DNA of 64,000 bases from JAJZGK01 sp035538795 (GCA_035538795.1 DATLJS010000042.1:62001-126000), one strand, 5' to 3'; positions 18,647 through 29,510 are shown, numbered from the stretch's first letter. The notes: generated by a model not told the origin, from the sequence alone. Translations and numbers: made by a program.

Positions 18647-18702
18647 AAAAACCTCCAAAATGACTGGGTCTGCCCACCCAATGTCAGGCGAATATAAGAA
18701 TA

Positions 18703-18733
18703 TTTCCTTCCGCTTCCAGTTTGCGGAAGGAAA
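18703..18733 (-). terminator. Hairpin after glyS
   Basis: Perfect 11 bp stem TTTCCTTCCGC / GCGGAAGGAAA with a 9-base loop, located 27 bp after the glyS stop on the minus strand. It is followed by TATTCTTATATT, which is U-rich but interrupted. It probably separates glyS from ppdK. Confidence 0.65.
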
Positions 18734-18760
18734 TCGTCGTGCTCAAACGTTTAGGCCGGC

Positions 18761-20827
18761 TCAGCCTTCGATCTTCGAGAAGTCGGCGATGGCTTCCATG
18801 GCCGACCCGATCTGGGACAACAGCCGCAGGCGATTGGCCCGCACCGGCGCTTCGTCGCAGTTCACCGTGACCTTGTCGAAGAAAGCGTCGACCGGGCGGC
18901 GCAACCGGGCCAGGGCAGCCATGGCGGCGGCGTAGTCTTCGTCCGCCAGCGCCTTGTCCAGCGCCGGGCGTCCCGACGCCAGAGCTTCTGCCAAAGCTTT
19001 CTCCTCGGCCTGCCCCAGCAACGAACCGTCGATGGCGCCGGCGTGGGAAATCCCGTCCTTCTTTTCCTCGATGCGCACGATATTGGCGGCGCGGCGATAG
19101 GCGATCAGCAGGTTGGAGCCGTCTTCCGAGGCCACGAAATCGGTCAACGCGCCGACACGCGCTTGCAGACGCACCAGATCGTCCTCTCCGCCTTTGGCGA
19201 AGATGGCGGCGATCAGGTCGTGGCGCACGCCGTTCTCGCGCAGGGCCACCGTCAGACGATCGGCGAAGAAATCCATCAGGTCGTCGGCGGTCTGGTCGGC
19301 GCCGACGGCCAGCGGCAGCTTGTAGGCGGCATGAGCCTGAACGAACAGCGTACGCAAGGACAGGCGCAAACCGTTCTCCAGGATCAGGCGGATGACGCCC
19401 AAGGCGGCGCGGCGCAGGGCGAAGGGATCCTTCGACCCCGTAGGCTTTTCGTCGATGGCGAAGAAGCCCACCAGACTGTCCAGCTTGTCGGCCAAGGCCA
19501 CGGCCACCGACACCCGTGCGGTGGGGCAACGGTCGTTCGGCCCCTGGGGGGCGTAGTGGTCGGCGACGGCGTCGGCCACGGCCGCGGCCTCGCCGTCGTT
19601 GAGGGCGTAATAGCGGCCCATCAGGCCTTGCAGTTCGGGGAATTCGCCGACCATTTCCGACGACAGATCGGCCTTGGCCAGTTCGGCGGCGCGGGTCGCC
19701 TGGGCGGCGTCGGCGCCGATCAGCGCGGCGATGGCGTCGGACAGCGCCTTGATGCGCTCGACCTTGTCCAGCATGGTGCCCAGCTTGGCGTAGTAAAGAC
19801 GCTCGGCCAGCTTGGGCAGGCGCGATTCCAAGCGATGCTTGCGGTCGGTGTCCCAGAAGAACTTGGCGTCCGACAGACGGGCACGCAGCACGCGCTCGTT
19901 GCCGGCGACGATGGCCTTGCCGCCGTCCGCCGCCTTCATGTTGCTGACCACCAGGAAACGGTTGGCCAGACGGCCGTCGGCCTTCAGCAGCGAGAAATAT
20001 TTCTGGTGCGAACGCATGGAGGTGATCAGCACTTCGTCCGGCACGTCCATGAAGGCCTGATCGATGGTGCCGACCAGCACGTTGGGGCATTCCACCAGCC
20101 CGGTGACTTCGGCCAGCAGACCTTCGTCCTGGCGCAGGCTGAAGCCTTCGCGCTCGGCGGCGGCTTCGGCCTGACGCAGGATTTCATGACGGCGCTCGGT
20201 GGCGTCCAGCGTCACATGGGCATCGGCCAGCTTGGCGGCGTAATCGGCATAATCCTTCACCGCGAAAGCGGCGGGGGCCAGGAAGCGATGGCCGACGGTG
20301 CGGTCGTCGGCGCTGATCGGACCGAACGAAACCGGCACGACCTTGCCGTCGAACAAGGCGATGATGCTTTGCAGCGGGCGCACCCAGCGCACCGAATGAC
20401 TGCCCCAGCGCATGGATTTCGGCCAGGGGAAATCGGCCAGGGTCTGTTCCACCACGTCCTTGAGGACATCGGCCGTGGGCCGCCCCTTCCTGGAGATGAC
20501 GGCGAAATAGAACACGCCCTTGCCGGTATCGCGTTCCTCGCATTCGGCCAGGGTGACGCCGGCGCCTTTCAGGAAGCCGTCCAGAGCCTGGGCCGGAGCG
20601 CCGACGCGCGGGCCGCGCCGTTCTTCCGACACGTCGGGCGTGGCGGTCGGCAGACCTTCGACGACCAGATTCAGGCGTCGCGGCGTGGCGTGGCTGCGCA
20701 GGCCTTCCCAATCCAGGCCGTTCTTTTTCAGGCCTTCCGAGACCAGACGCCGCAAATCCTCAGCGGCGCGGGCCTGCATGCGGGCGGGAATTTCCTCGGA
20801 CAGCAGTTCGAGCAGGAATTCAGCCAT
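18761..20827 (-). CDS. glyS: Glycyl-tRNA synthetase beta subunit
   Basis: A 688-residue beta chain of the alpha2beta2 glycyl-tRNA synthetase; it supplies tRNA recognition and the anticodon-binding part while GlyQ holds the active site. It opens MAEFLLELLSEEIPARMQ, the conserved N-terminus, and contains RMRWGSHSVRWVRPL-like (MRWGSHSVRWVRPL), LITSMRSHQKYFSL and RRAALGVIRLILENGL. The ATG at 20827 has GGAGGG upstream. Only 2 bp separate it from the glyQ stop, so glyQ-glyS is one operon. Confidence 0.97.
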   Translation of the reverse strand: MAEFLLELLSEEIPARMQARAAEDLRRLVSEGLKKNGLDWEGLRSHATPRRLNLVVEGLPTATPDVSEERRGPRVGAPAQALDGFLKGAGVTLAECEERDTGKGVFYFAVISRKGRPTADVLKDVVEQTLADFPWPKSMRWGSHSVRWVRPLQSIIALFDGKVVPVSFGPISADDRTVGHRFLAPAAFAVKDYADYAAKLADAHVTLDATERRHEILRQAEAAAEREGFSLRQDEGLLAEVTGLVECPNVLVGTIDQAFMDVPDEVLITSMRSHQKYFSLLKADGRLANRFLVVSNMKAADGGKAIVAGNERVLRARLSDAKFFWDTDRKHRLESRLPKLAERLYYAKLGTMLDKVERIKALSDAIAALIGADAAQATRAAELAKADLSSEMVGEFPELQGLMGRYYALNDGEAAAVADAVADHYAPQGPNDRCPTARVSVAVALADKLDSLVGFFAIDEKPTGSKDPFALRRAALGVIRLILENGLRLSLRTLFVQAHAAYKLPLAVGADQTADDLMDFFADRLTVALRENGVRHDLIAAIFAKGGEDDLVRLQARVGALTDFVASEDGSNLLIAYRRAANIVRIEEKKDGISHAGAIDGSLLGQAEEKALAEALASGRPALDKALADEDYAAAMAALARLRRPVDAFFDKVTVNCDEAPVRANRLRLLSQIGSAMEAIADFSKIEG

Positions 20828-20829
20828 GA

Positions 20830-21723
20830 TCAGCCCTCCACCTTGCCGGTTTGCCGGGAAGCAGGATGGCGGGTGGCCAGCCAACATTCGCAACAGGCTT
20901 TGGCAAGCGCGCGGACGCGGCCGATATAGGATTGGCGCTCGGTCACGGAAATCACCCCACGGGCATCGAGAAGATTGAAGCGGTGGCTGGCCTTGATGCA
21001 CTGGTCATAGGCCGGCAGGGCCAGACCGGCCTTCAGCAGGTTCTCGCATTCCGTCTCGGCGTCGAGGAAATGCCGCAGCAGCATGCCGGTGTCGGCATAT
21101 TCGAAGTTATGCTTGGAATACTCCACTTCGGCCTGCTTGAAGACGTCGCCGTACTTGACGCCGTCGCCGTTGAAATCCAGGTCGTAGACGTTTTCCACGC
21201 CCTGAATGTACATGGCCAAACGCTCCAGGCCATAGGTCAGCTCGACGGCGACCGGATCGCATTCGATGCCGCCCACCTGTTGGAAATAGGTGAACTGGGT
21301 CACCTCCATGCCGTCGCACCAGACTTCCCAGCCCAGGCCCCAGGCGCCCAGGGTTGGGCTTTCCCAGTCGTCTTCGACGAAGCGGATGTCGTGAGCCAGC
21401 GGGTCGATGCCCAGGCGCTTCAGGCTTTCGAGATACAGTTCCTGAGCGTTGGCCGGCGACGGCTTCAGCAAAGCCTGGAACTGGTAATAATGCTGAAGAC
21501 GGTTGGGGTTTTCGCCATAACGGCCGTCCTTGGGACGGCGCGACGGCTGAACATAGGCGGTCTTCCAGGACTCCGGACCCAGCGCCCGCAGGGTGGTGGC
21601 CGGATGGAACGTTCCCGCGCCCACTTCCATGTCGTAGGGCTGAAGGATCACGCACCCTTGCTCGGCCCAGAAAGCCTGCAGGGTAAGAATAAGAGACTGG
21701 AAGCTCGGCCGCTGCTGCGCCAT
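20830..21723 (-). CDS. glyQ: Glycyl-tRNA synthetase alpha subunit
   Basis: A 297-residue class II synthetase catalytic chain. Conserved stretches are FWAEQGCVILQPYDMEVGAG, RPKDGRYGENPNRLQHYYQFQ, RFVEDDWESPTLGAWGLGWEVW and TYGLERLAMYIQ, matching the standard alpha subunit. The ATG at 21723 starts MAQQRPSFQSL; the longer frame has a non-homologous leader. A TTGACC-N17-TACTTT promoter lies about 80 bp upstream, and a terminator-like hairpin lies between promoter and start codon. Confidence 0.97.
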   Translation of the reverse strand: MAQQRPSFQSLILTLQAFWAEQGCVILQPYDMEVGAGTFHPATTLRALGPESWKTAYVQPSRRPKDGRYGENPNRLQHYYQFQALLKPSPANAQELYLESLKRLGIDPLAHDIRFVEDDWESPTLGAWGLGWEVWCDGMEVTQFTYFQQVGGIECDPVAVELTYGLERLAMYIQGVENVYDLDFNGDGVKYGDVFKQAEVEYSKHNFEYADTGMLLRHFLDAETECENLLKAGLALPAYDQCIKASHRFNLLDARGVISVTERQSYIGRVRALAKACCECWLATRHPASRQTGKVEG

Positions 21724-21761
21724 GGGAAAACCGCCGTGAAGAAACTGGATGCGAAGCCCGC

Positions 21762-21787
21762 AAAAAACCCCAGCCTGAAACCAGGGT
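21762..21787 (-). promoter_or_regulatory. Terminator-like hairpin in the glyQS mRNA leader
   Basis: On the minus strand ACCCTGGTT can pair with GGCTGGGGT (four of nine pairs are G-U) around a TCA loop, directly followed by six T. It lies between the predicted promoter (21803-21831) and the glyQ ATG (21723). This is the arrangement of a transcription attenuator. No matching antiterminator or known riboswitch was recognised. Confidence 0.4.
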
Positions 21788-21802
21788 CGGCAAGGCCCGC
21801 AC

Positions 21803-21831
21803 AAAGTAAGCGGCGGCGGGGTGAGGGTCAA
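21803..21831 (-). promoter_or_regulatory. Predicted sigma-70-type promoter of glyQS
   Basis: Minus strand: -35 TTGACC (21826-21831), 17 bp spacer, -10 TACTTT (21803-21808). The predicted start is near 21796, giving a leader of about 70 nt that holds the hairpin at 21762-21787. Confidence 0.6.
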
Positions 21832-22017
21832 GCTTTGGACAAGCCGAGCAGGCATGGCGGCGGCGCCATCCCGGAAGAGGAAAATTCATCGGAAGACAGG
21901 ACATGCCTCCACGGCGGATAGATACAATTTTATGAAAAACAAAACATAATCACGTTAAATAATAGCCTAAATAAAATTATTTGAATTCTAATCCCCATAG
22001 AGCGAAAGTGATGTGAC

Positions 22018-22141
22018 GGTAATCACAGATTACCACCTCTCTTGAGAAAAAAGATACTTCGCGCTCATCTTTAGGCGGCTCTCCCCCTCACCCGAGCTGC
22101 CAGCACCCCTCCCCGGCGATGTCGGGGAGGGTCTTTTTTTG
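22018..22141 (+). ncRNA. Candidate small RNA ending at an intrinsic terminator
   Basis: The plus strand here has no protein gene but ends in a strong terminator that no annotated plus-strand gene uses. Within it GGTAATC-ACA-GATTACC forms a perfect hairpin (22018-22034), and AAAGAT / ATCTTT can pair further on. The preceding 100 bp (about 21910-22000) is strikingly A/T-rich, as an upstream promoter region could be. The 5' end is not determined and no known RNA family was recognised. Confidence 0.35.
22107..22141 (+). terminator. Intrinsic terminator without an annotated upstream gene
   Basis: Perfect 9 bp stem CCCTCCCCG / CGGGGAGGG, loop GCGATGT, then TCTTTTTTTG. It reads on the plus strand only. 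The nearest plus-strand gene upstream is thousands of bases away, which implies an unannotated transcript. Confidence 0.8.
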
Positions 22142-22160
22142 TCAAAAAACCCGCAAGCCG

Positions 22161-22190
22161 TTGTTTAAAAAGCATAACACCCCCAATAAT
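22161..22190 (+). promoter_or_regulatory. Possible promoter of the second intergenic transcript
   Basis: TTGTTT (22161-22166), 18 bp spacer, AATAAT (22185-22190). This would start a transcript near 22197 that runs to the terminator at 22312-22342. The match to consensus is moderate. Confidence 0.35.
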
Positions 22191-22196
22191 TGCGCG

Positions 22197-22342
22197 ACTT
22201 CCTTATGGCCGCTGCTTTCTCGGCGAGAGGTTCCAGCAATCCGTCAGCGGCAGCAAGCGATGAAAAAACTCTACGCGCCGCATCCGAGACAACGCTTCAA
22301 CTGGAGCCAATAAAAAAGGGAGCCCCAAGGGCTCCCTTTTTT
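22197..22342 (+). ncRNA. Candidate short transcript with a 17-codon reading frame
   Basis: Bounded by a possible promoter and a perfect terminator, about 145 nt. It holds an inverted repeat GCCGCTG / CAGCGGC. It also holds a short frame at 22260-22313 (ATG to TAA) encoding MKKLYAPHPRQRFNWSQ, a basic aromatic peptide whose stop touches the terminator. The start codon has no good ribosome-binding site, so this may be a non-coding RNA rather than a peptide gene. Confidence 0.3.
22312..22342. terminator. Bidirectional terminator at the end of secA
   Basis: Perfect 14 bp stem: A-run plus GGGAGCCC, loop CAA, GGGCTCCC plus T-run. Because the A and T runs flank it symmetrically, it works in both directions: for secA on the minus strand and for a short plus-strand transcript. 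Confidence 0.88.
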
Positions 22343-22359
22343 AGTTCAGACGCAGGCTT

Positions 22360-25083
<2,724 letters not shown>

Positions 25084-25138
25084 GGGGGTAACCTCGACAA
25101 CAGGGAAGGCTGAAAGAGCCTTTTAAGGGACGGGGACA

Positions 25139-25167
25139 GACATAGAGCCAGGGCCGGCATCTGTCAA
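25139..25167 (-). promoter_or_regulatory. Predicted promoter of secA
   Basis: Minus strand: perfect -35 TTGACA (25162-25167), 17 bp spacer, -10 TATGTC (25139-25144). The predicted leader is about 50 nt and contains a small hairpin (AAGGCT / AGCCTT) near 25106-25122. Confidence 0.6.
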
Positions 25168-25208
25168 TGTTAGTGGCAGAAGCGGACCCGGCCTGTCCTT
25201 GCTTCAGA

Positions 25209-26699
25209 TCAATTATCCATAAAGCTTTCCAGCGGCAGCGGATGGGATTTTCCCGGCCCCATGCCGACATCGGGAATATTCAGCGACAAATGCAGCCCCT
25301 TGCCCTGGTCCGGACGGGCCTGGAAACTTTGCGCCATCGGCACGATGAAGGTCTGCATATTGTCCAGATAAATGCCGCAGGCCCGGCTGTAGTTCTCGCC
25401 GGTGGCGAACACCGCGCGGAAGGTGCCGTCGGGAATGCCGTCGATCGTCGCCTGAGAATCGGCGCCGACGAAGAAGGACAGAACCGTGCGGCCGTTGGGC
25501 GTCTTCAAGCGCACCACCACGTCGTCGCTGCTTTCGTTGGAGACGTCGAGTTGGTGCTCGCCTCCCGAGCGGCGCATCAGCACGTCGCCGTTTTCCGGCG
25601 GATCGCCCCGCTGTTCCGAGCACCAGCGGTCCTTCTGCACGCTGCCCGGCCCGCCAAACAGAAAGCGCGACGGCACATAGCCGGTGACGCCGCTGGAGGT
25701 CAGGATGCGGGCCCAGTCCCCCTGCCCCTCCATGACCTGCACGGTGGCAAAACGGTCCAGCAGCGCCACCACCGGCTGGCTGGCCCCCGGCCCCTGGCGC
25801 ACCTTCAACATCTCGACCGCCACATGACGGGTTTCCCCGGCTTGGGCCGGATGAACGATGATGTCGGCCCCGACCTGATCGGTATAAGGCTGCATGGCCA
25901 CCACGGAAACGGCGACGCCCAGCGCCGCGATCACCGCGAACAGCGGCAAGGCCTGGGCCCAGGCGGCGTACCCGCCCTTGTCCCAGCGGCTTTTCAGCTT
26001 GCGGTCCGAGGTTCCGGCCAAGGTTTCAATCCGGCGGATGCGTTCGCGATCCTGGTCGTTCCGGGCGAAAGGCATCGCCTGTTGGGCCAGCGCCCGGGCG
26101 ATGTCCTTTTCGTCGCGGGCCAGAAAAGCGCGGGCCTGATGCAGCAGTACCCGCAGATTATCCTCGCGCGGGCGGTCGCCACCGCGCAGGTTGGCCAGCA
26201 AGGCCTTCAGGCTGAGCAACGGCCCCTTGAAGCCCCACCAGCCCAGCAGCCAGGTGACGGTGCTGGCGCGAATGGCCGTGCGGTCGGCGCAGTCCCGGCA
26301 AAAAATGCCGTGCACCACCGTCTTCCGGGTCTTCAGCAGGAACGATTTTACCTTGTGGAAAACGATGTAGCGGGGCTGGGCCGTGACCTTGCCGCAACGC
26401 GAACAGCACAGGGCGTCGGGCTCGGGGTCATTCGGATCAATGACCCGCACGGGCACCGGCAGCCGCGCCCGGGCGTCATAGGCGGCACGCTGTCTGGCAT
26501 CGCGCAGAACAGACCAAGCCTCTGAAATCTTTAGAAACTCATCCGCCGCATCGTCAGATGGATTGTAGTCGGGATGGAGAATCTTGGCCTTATAGCGATA
26601 GGCGGCCTTGATCTCGGCGGCATCGGCCAAATGCCCAACGCCCAGCACGGCGTAATAGCCCTGCGGATCGGCAACGGAAAATGTCTGTTTCCCGGTCAT
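25209..26699 (-). CDS. Membrane J-domain protein with zinc ribbon and SH3-like domain
   Basis: A 496-residue protein of unusual make-up. J-domain about 14-78 with intact His42-Pro43-Asp44, so it should stimulate a DnaK-type ATPase. Next comes a zinc-ribbon-like pair C99xxC102 and C134xxC137, then a Trp-rich hydrophobic stretch 147-170 (TWLLGWWGFKGPLLSL). A membrane helix at about 250-269 (ALPLFAVIAALGVAVSVVAM) is followed by an SH3-type region about 292-350 (VRQGPGASQPVVALL, GVTGYVPSRFL) and a C-terminal beta-rich domain. Membrane topology is inferred. It sits between secA and the flagellar operon; a specific client is unknown. Confidence 0.82.
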   Translation of the reverse strand: MTGKQTFSVADPQGYYAVLGVGHLADAAEIKAAYRYKAKILHPDYNPSDDAADEFLKISEAWSVLRDARQRAAYDARARLPVPVRVIDPNDPEPDALCCSRCGKVTAQPRYIVFHKVKSFLLKTRKTVVHGIFCRDCADRTAIRASTVTWLLGWWGFKGPLLSLKALLANLRGGDRPREDNLRVLLHQARAFLARDEKDIARALAQQAMPFARNDQDRERIRRIETLAGTSDRKLKSRWDKGGYAAWAQALPLFAVIAALGVAVSVVAMQPYTDQVGADIIVHPAQAGETRHVAVEMLKVRQGPGASQPVVALLDRFATVQVMEGQGDWARILTSSGVTGYVPSRFLFGGPGSVQKDRWCSEQRGDPPENGDVLMRRSGGEHQLDVSNESSDDVVVRLKTPNGRTVLSFFVGADSQATIDGIPDGTFRAVFATGENYSRACGIYLDNMQTFIVPMAQSFQARPDQGKGLHLSLNIPDVGMGPGKSHPLPLESFMDN

Positions 26700-26760
26700 G
26701 GCGTTTGCAAGTTCGAATCTCCGGCCCGAAAGGGCGCCCCTGACTGCTTTAAAGCAAGAG

Positions 26761-28716
26761 TTATGCCGTTGGCAACAGGGGAGAACCGCTCAAACGCTGC
26801 GGCTCGATAAACACAGGCACGGTCTGGAAGCTGGTGCGGCCGGTCATCCCGAAGCCGTCCAAGGTGGTGACGAAGACATCGGCAATGCCCATGCGCAAGC
26901 TTTCGCTCAAAGCCACATGGGTCCGAATGATCAGATCGAAGCGTTTGGCCCGGCCCTTCACCAGCCCGTCCAGTTGCACGGCTCCCAGGTTGGTCATGTC
27001 CAGATCGATGAGAAAGCGGGTGCCCTCGTCCTCGCGGCGGCGGGCCTCGGCCTCGTTTTGCGGCTTGTCGCGCACCACCAGACGCAATTCCTGCGGCTTC
27101 CCCTCGACCAGAAACGGCAAAACGTAAGCCTGCCACTGGTCGACACCGCTGCCCGGCAGCGTCACCGTCTGGCGCAGCGAGGCCAATTCCTGCTCCAGCC
27201 CCTGCACCAAGCCATGGTGCGGCGCCAGGGCGGACAGCAGGCTTGGCTCGCCTGCCGCCGGTTCCGCCGCCACCAAAGGCTCGGCCTTGCCGCTCCGAAC
27301 CGCCGTGGTCAGGGCCAGCAGTTGGAAAGCCAGCCGGGAATGGCCTGAGGCATGGTCCAGGCTGGGCAATTGCCGTTCGATCTGTTCGGCCAACTGCGGC
27401 AAGGCCGCCCGGATCAGATCCAATCCCTTGCGCAAAGGCGGCCGCGCACCGTCAGGATCCGGTTGCGGCGTCGCTTCCGGCGGGGCGGGCTCGCTGACCA
27501 ATTGCACCACCACCTTGTCGCCCGGCGACAAGTCCACCTGCGCCTGCAACGCCAGCAGCCCCACCGGCGTCTGAATCTGCGGACTGGCCGGACGGCTGGT
27601 GTCGGGCACCGTGCCCTGAAGCACCAATCCGGCAACCGAAGCCTGCGGAGAAGGCCCCTGCTGAAAAGACGGAGGCGGCGCGGAAAGAAGCACGTTTTGC
27701 CCGGCCGGCTGGGCGACCAATTGGGCGGCAGGCTGAAGCGGCGGCGAAGAGACCGGAACAGGCTGGGCCGCAGACTGGAGAACCGGCGCCTGAGGAAAAG
27801 CCGGCTGGAGCGACGCCGGTTGGGATGGAACTGGCTCCGGCGGACCCGATTGCGGTGCGATCTGGCCTTGGCTCACCTCCGTCGCGGACGGCACCGAAGG
27901 CGGCGCCAAGGGCGGCGAAGCCGTGGGTGAAGCCGTGGGTGAAGCCGGTTGTGCCGGTTGGGATGGAACTGGCTGGGGTGAAACGGCCTGGGGAGGCGTG
28001 GTTTGGCCCCCCCCCGCCGGCACTCCCGACGTTTGCGCCGCCGCGCCGTAGGCCTGAGCGGCGCGGACCGGCGTCTGAACCGGCCGCTCCGGCGAAGCGC
28101 CTTGAGCCAATGGCGCAGGCTCCACCGACAAGATGCGCACCGTCACGCTGTTGCCCGGCGGCAAGGCCGGGCTGCCGCCCGGAGACGACAGAGCGGCCGA
28201 CGATTGGCCGGCCCCTTGCGGAAGAGAAGATTGCGGCGACGGCAGCACCGTGGCCCTGATCCCGGCGTCGGCAGGCGGCGCCGACTGCAGTTCCGCCGAT
28301 GCCGGCTGAACCGCCGTCGGCGATGCCGTCGCAGTCTGAGAAGCCGAAGCCGAAGCGACGATCTGACCTTGGGCCGTCACCGGCTGGCCGTTCAAGGCGG
28401 CGATGCGGAATTGCGGCTGCCCGCCTTGCGCCGTCAGCAGCAGTGTCACCGACGACCCTTGCGGCAGCGGCATCTCGGTCTGCAGGGTCATGCCGCCCCG
28501 GTCCGTCTGAACCTGCACTGTGAGATTGGGCGGCTGGCCGATGCTGGCCAGCACCTGGGCGTCGACCTTCGCGCCGACGGTCAGTTGCGCCAAAGCGGGC
28601 GGCAGGGACTGGGGATTGGCGACGGAAGCCTGGGCGACAGGCGCCGCCGGGGCCGCCGCCTGCGTCGGAGCGGCGGCGGGAACGGAAGGAAGGGCCGGAG
28701 GCAGCGGGCTGCTCAT
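26761..28716 (-). CDS. FliK-like flagellar hook-length control family protein
   Basis: A 651-residue last gene of the fliF operon. Residues 1-450 are Pro/Ala/Gln/Ser-rich and repetitive, as in FliK molecular rulers. The C-terminal part, about 500-645, is folded (LRLVVRDKPQ, GTRFLIDLDMTNLGAVQLDGLVKG, FDLIIRTHVALSESLRMGI, TGRTSFQTVPVF) and resembles FliK hook-binding domains in pattern. A clear FliK is encoded at 38101-40092, so this is a second, divergent member whose role is unproved. Its start overlaps the flhG stop by 4 bp (ATGA). Confidence 0.68.
   Translation of the reverse strand: MSSPLPPALPSVPAAAPTQAAAPAAPVAQASVANPQSLPPALAQLTVGAKVDAQVLASIGQPPNLTVQVQTDRGGMTLQTEMPLPQGSSVTLLLTAQGGQPQFRIAALNGQPVTAQGQIVASASASQTATASPTAVQPASAELQSAPPADAGIRATVLPSPQSSLPQGAGQSSAALSSPGGSPALPPGNSVTVRILSVEPAPLAQGASPERPVQTPVRAAQAYGAAAQTSGVPAGGGQTTPPQAVSPQPVPSQPAQPASPTASPTASPPLAPPSVPSATEVSQGQIAPQSGPPEPVPSQPASLQPAFPQAPVLQSAAQPVPVSSPPLQPAAQLVAQPAGQNVLLSAPPPSFQQGPSPQASVAGLVLQGTVPDTSRPASPQIQTPVGLLALQAQVDLSPGDKVVVQLVSEPAPPEATPQPDPDGARPPLRKGLDLIRAALPQLAEQIERQLPSLDHASGHSRLAFQLLALTTAVRSGKAEPLVAAEPAAGEPSLLSALAPHHGLVQGLEQELASLRQTVTLPGSGVDQWQAYVLPFLVEGKPQELRLVVRDKPQNEAEARRREDEGTRFLIDLDMTNLGAVQLDGLVKGRAKRFDLIIRTHVALSESLRMGIADVFVTTLDGFGMTGRTSFQTVPVFIEPQRLSGSPLLPTA
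27815..27974. repeat. 22 bp direct repeat pair within the FliK-like gene
   Basis: The same 22 bp, starting GCCGGTTGGGATGGAACTGG, occurs at 27815-27836 and 27953-27974. Both encode the Pro/Gln-rich unit QPVPSQPA on the minus strand. Exact identity at DNA level suggests recent internal duplication of the ruler region. Confidence 0.8.
27917..27947. repeat. 12 bp tandem repeat within the FliK-like gene
   Basis: GAAGCCGTGGGT is present twice in tandem plus a partial third copy (27917-27928, 27929-27940, 27941-27947). It encodes SPTA repeats and is in frame, so copy-number change would alter protein length in steps of four residues. Confidence 0.8.
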
Positions 28717-29510
28717 CGACTCCGGAGCAGACGCTCCACCAGGGCTTCAACGTCGGTGGCCGCTTCCGAATTGGGCGAGCGGGTCAGCAGCGGCGTCTGG
28801 TTGCGGATGGATTCACGCACCTTCAGATCGCGGCGAATCACCCCGGCCAGCGGCGGCGACATCTTCAGAAAGCCCTCGCAGGCTTTCAGCAGAGTGTTGT
28901 AGATGCGCTCGCCCTCGCGGGTCGAATTGGCCATGTTGACCACCACCCGCATATCAGTGCCGGGGCGCTCCATGTGGGTGACTTTGATGAAGGCATAGGC
29001 GTCGGTCAGCGAGGTCGGCTCGTCGGTGGTGACCACCAGCACGGTGCCGGCGTTGGCCGCCAGGGCGCGCACGGTGCGCTCGACGCCGGCGCCGAGATCG
29101 AGAACCACGCGGTCGTAAGCGCCCGCCAGCAAGTTCAGATCGTCGGCCAGCAATTGCAGGCGCGACAGCGGAATATTGGCCAGCGAACCGGACCCCGAAC
29201 GCCCGGCGATGATGTCGAAGCCGCCTTCGGGGAAATTCACCGTGGCCTGATTCAGCGTCAGACGGCCAGCCACCACGCTGCCCAGGTCGGTTTTGGGCAT
29301 CAGCCCCAACTGAATATCGACGTTGGCCAGCCCAAGATCGCCGTCGAACAGCAGGCAACGCTGACCGGCGCGGGCCAGGGCATGGGCCAGGGTGATGGAG
29401 AACCAGGTCTTGCCGACGCCGCCTTTCCCCGAGGCCACGGCGATCACGTTGCGCCCCTTGGCCCGTTGGGACGGTCGGGCGGCGAGGGTTGGAGCGGTCG
29501 TTCCGGTCAT
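28713..29510 (-). CDS. flhG: Flagellar number regulator FlhG (MinD-like ATPase)
   Basis: A 265-residue ParA/MinD-type ATPase that limits flagellar number and position with FlhF. Deviant Walker A VIAVASGKGGVGKTWFS lies near residue 27, GDLGLANVDIQLGL near 57, and the switch-like YDRVVLDLGAGV near 132. In polar flagellates FlhG restricts FlhF and thereby flagellum number. It overlaps flhF by 4 bp upstream and the FliK-like gene by 4 bp downstream, so the three are translationally coupled. Confidence 0.92.
   Translation of the reverse strand: MTGTTAPTLAARPSQRAKGRNVIAVASGKGGVGKTWFSITLAHALARAGQRCLLFDGDLGLANVDIQLGLMPKTDLGSVVAGRLTLNQATVNFPEGGFDIIAGRSGSGSLANIPLSRLQLLADDLNLLAGAYDRVVLDLGAGVERTVRALAANAGTVLVVTTDEPTSLTDAYAFIKVTHMERPGTDMRVVVNMANSTREGERIYNTLLKACEGFLKMSPPLAGVIRRDLKVRESIRNQTPLLTRSPNSEAATDVEALVERLLRSR

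Noticed and set aside
15989..18697. Open frame of about 900 codons on the plus strand opposite ppdK
   Set aside because: ppdK on the minus strand has full motifs; the antisense frame is Gly/His/Gln-rich, a typical GC-rich shadow.
26708..26724. tRNA T-arm-like sequence (AAGTTCGAATCTCC)
   Set aside because: No acceptor stem, anticodon arm or CCA fits around it; upstream sequence is the start of the J-domain gene. An attachment site is not supported either.
26700..26760. Terminator between the FliK-like gene and the J-domain gene
   Set aside because: Only short palindromes (GCTTTAAAGC) and no T-run; readthrough cannot be excluded.
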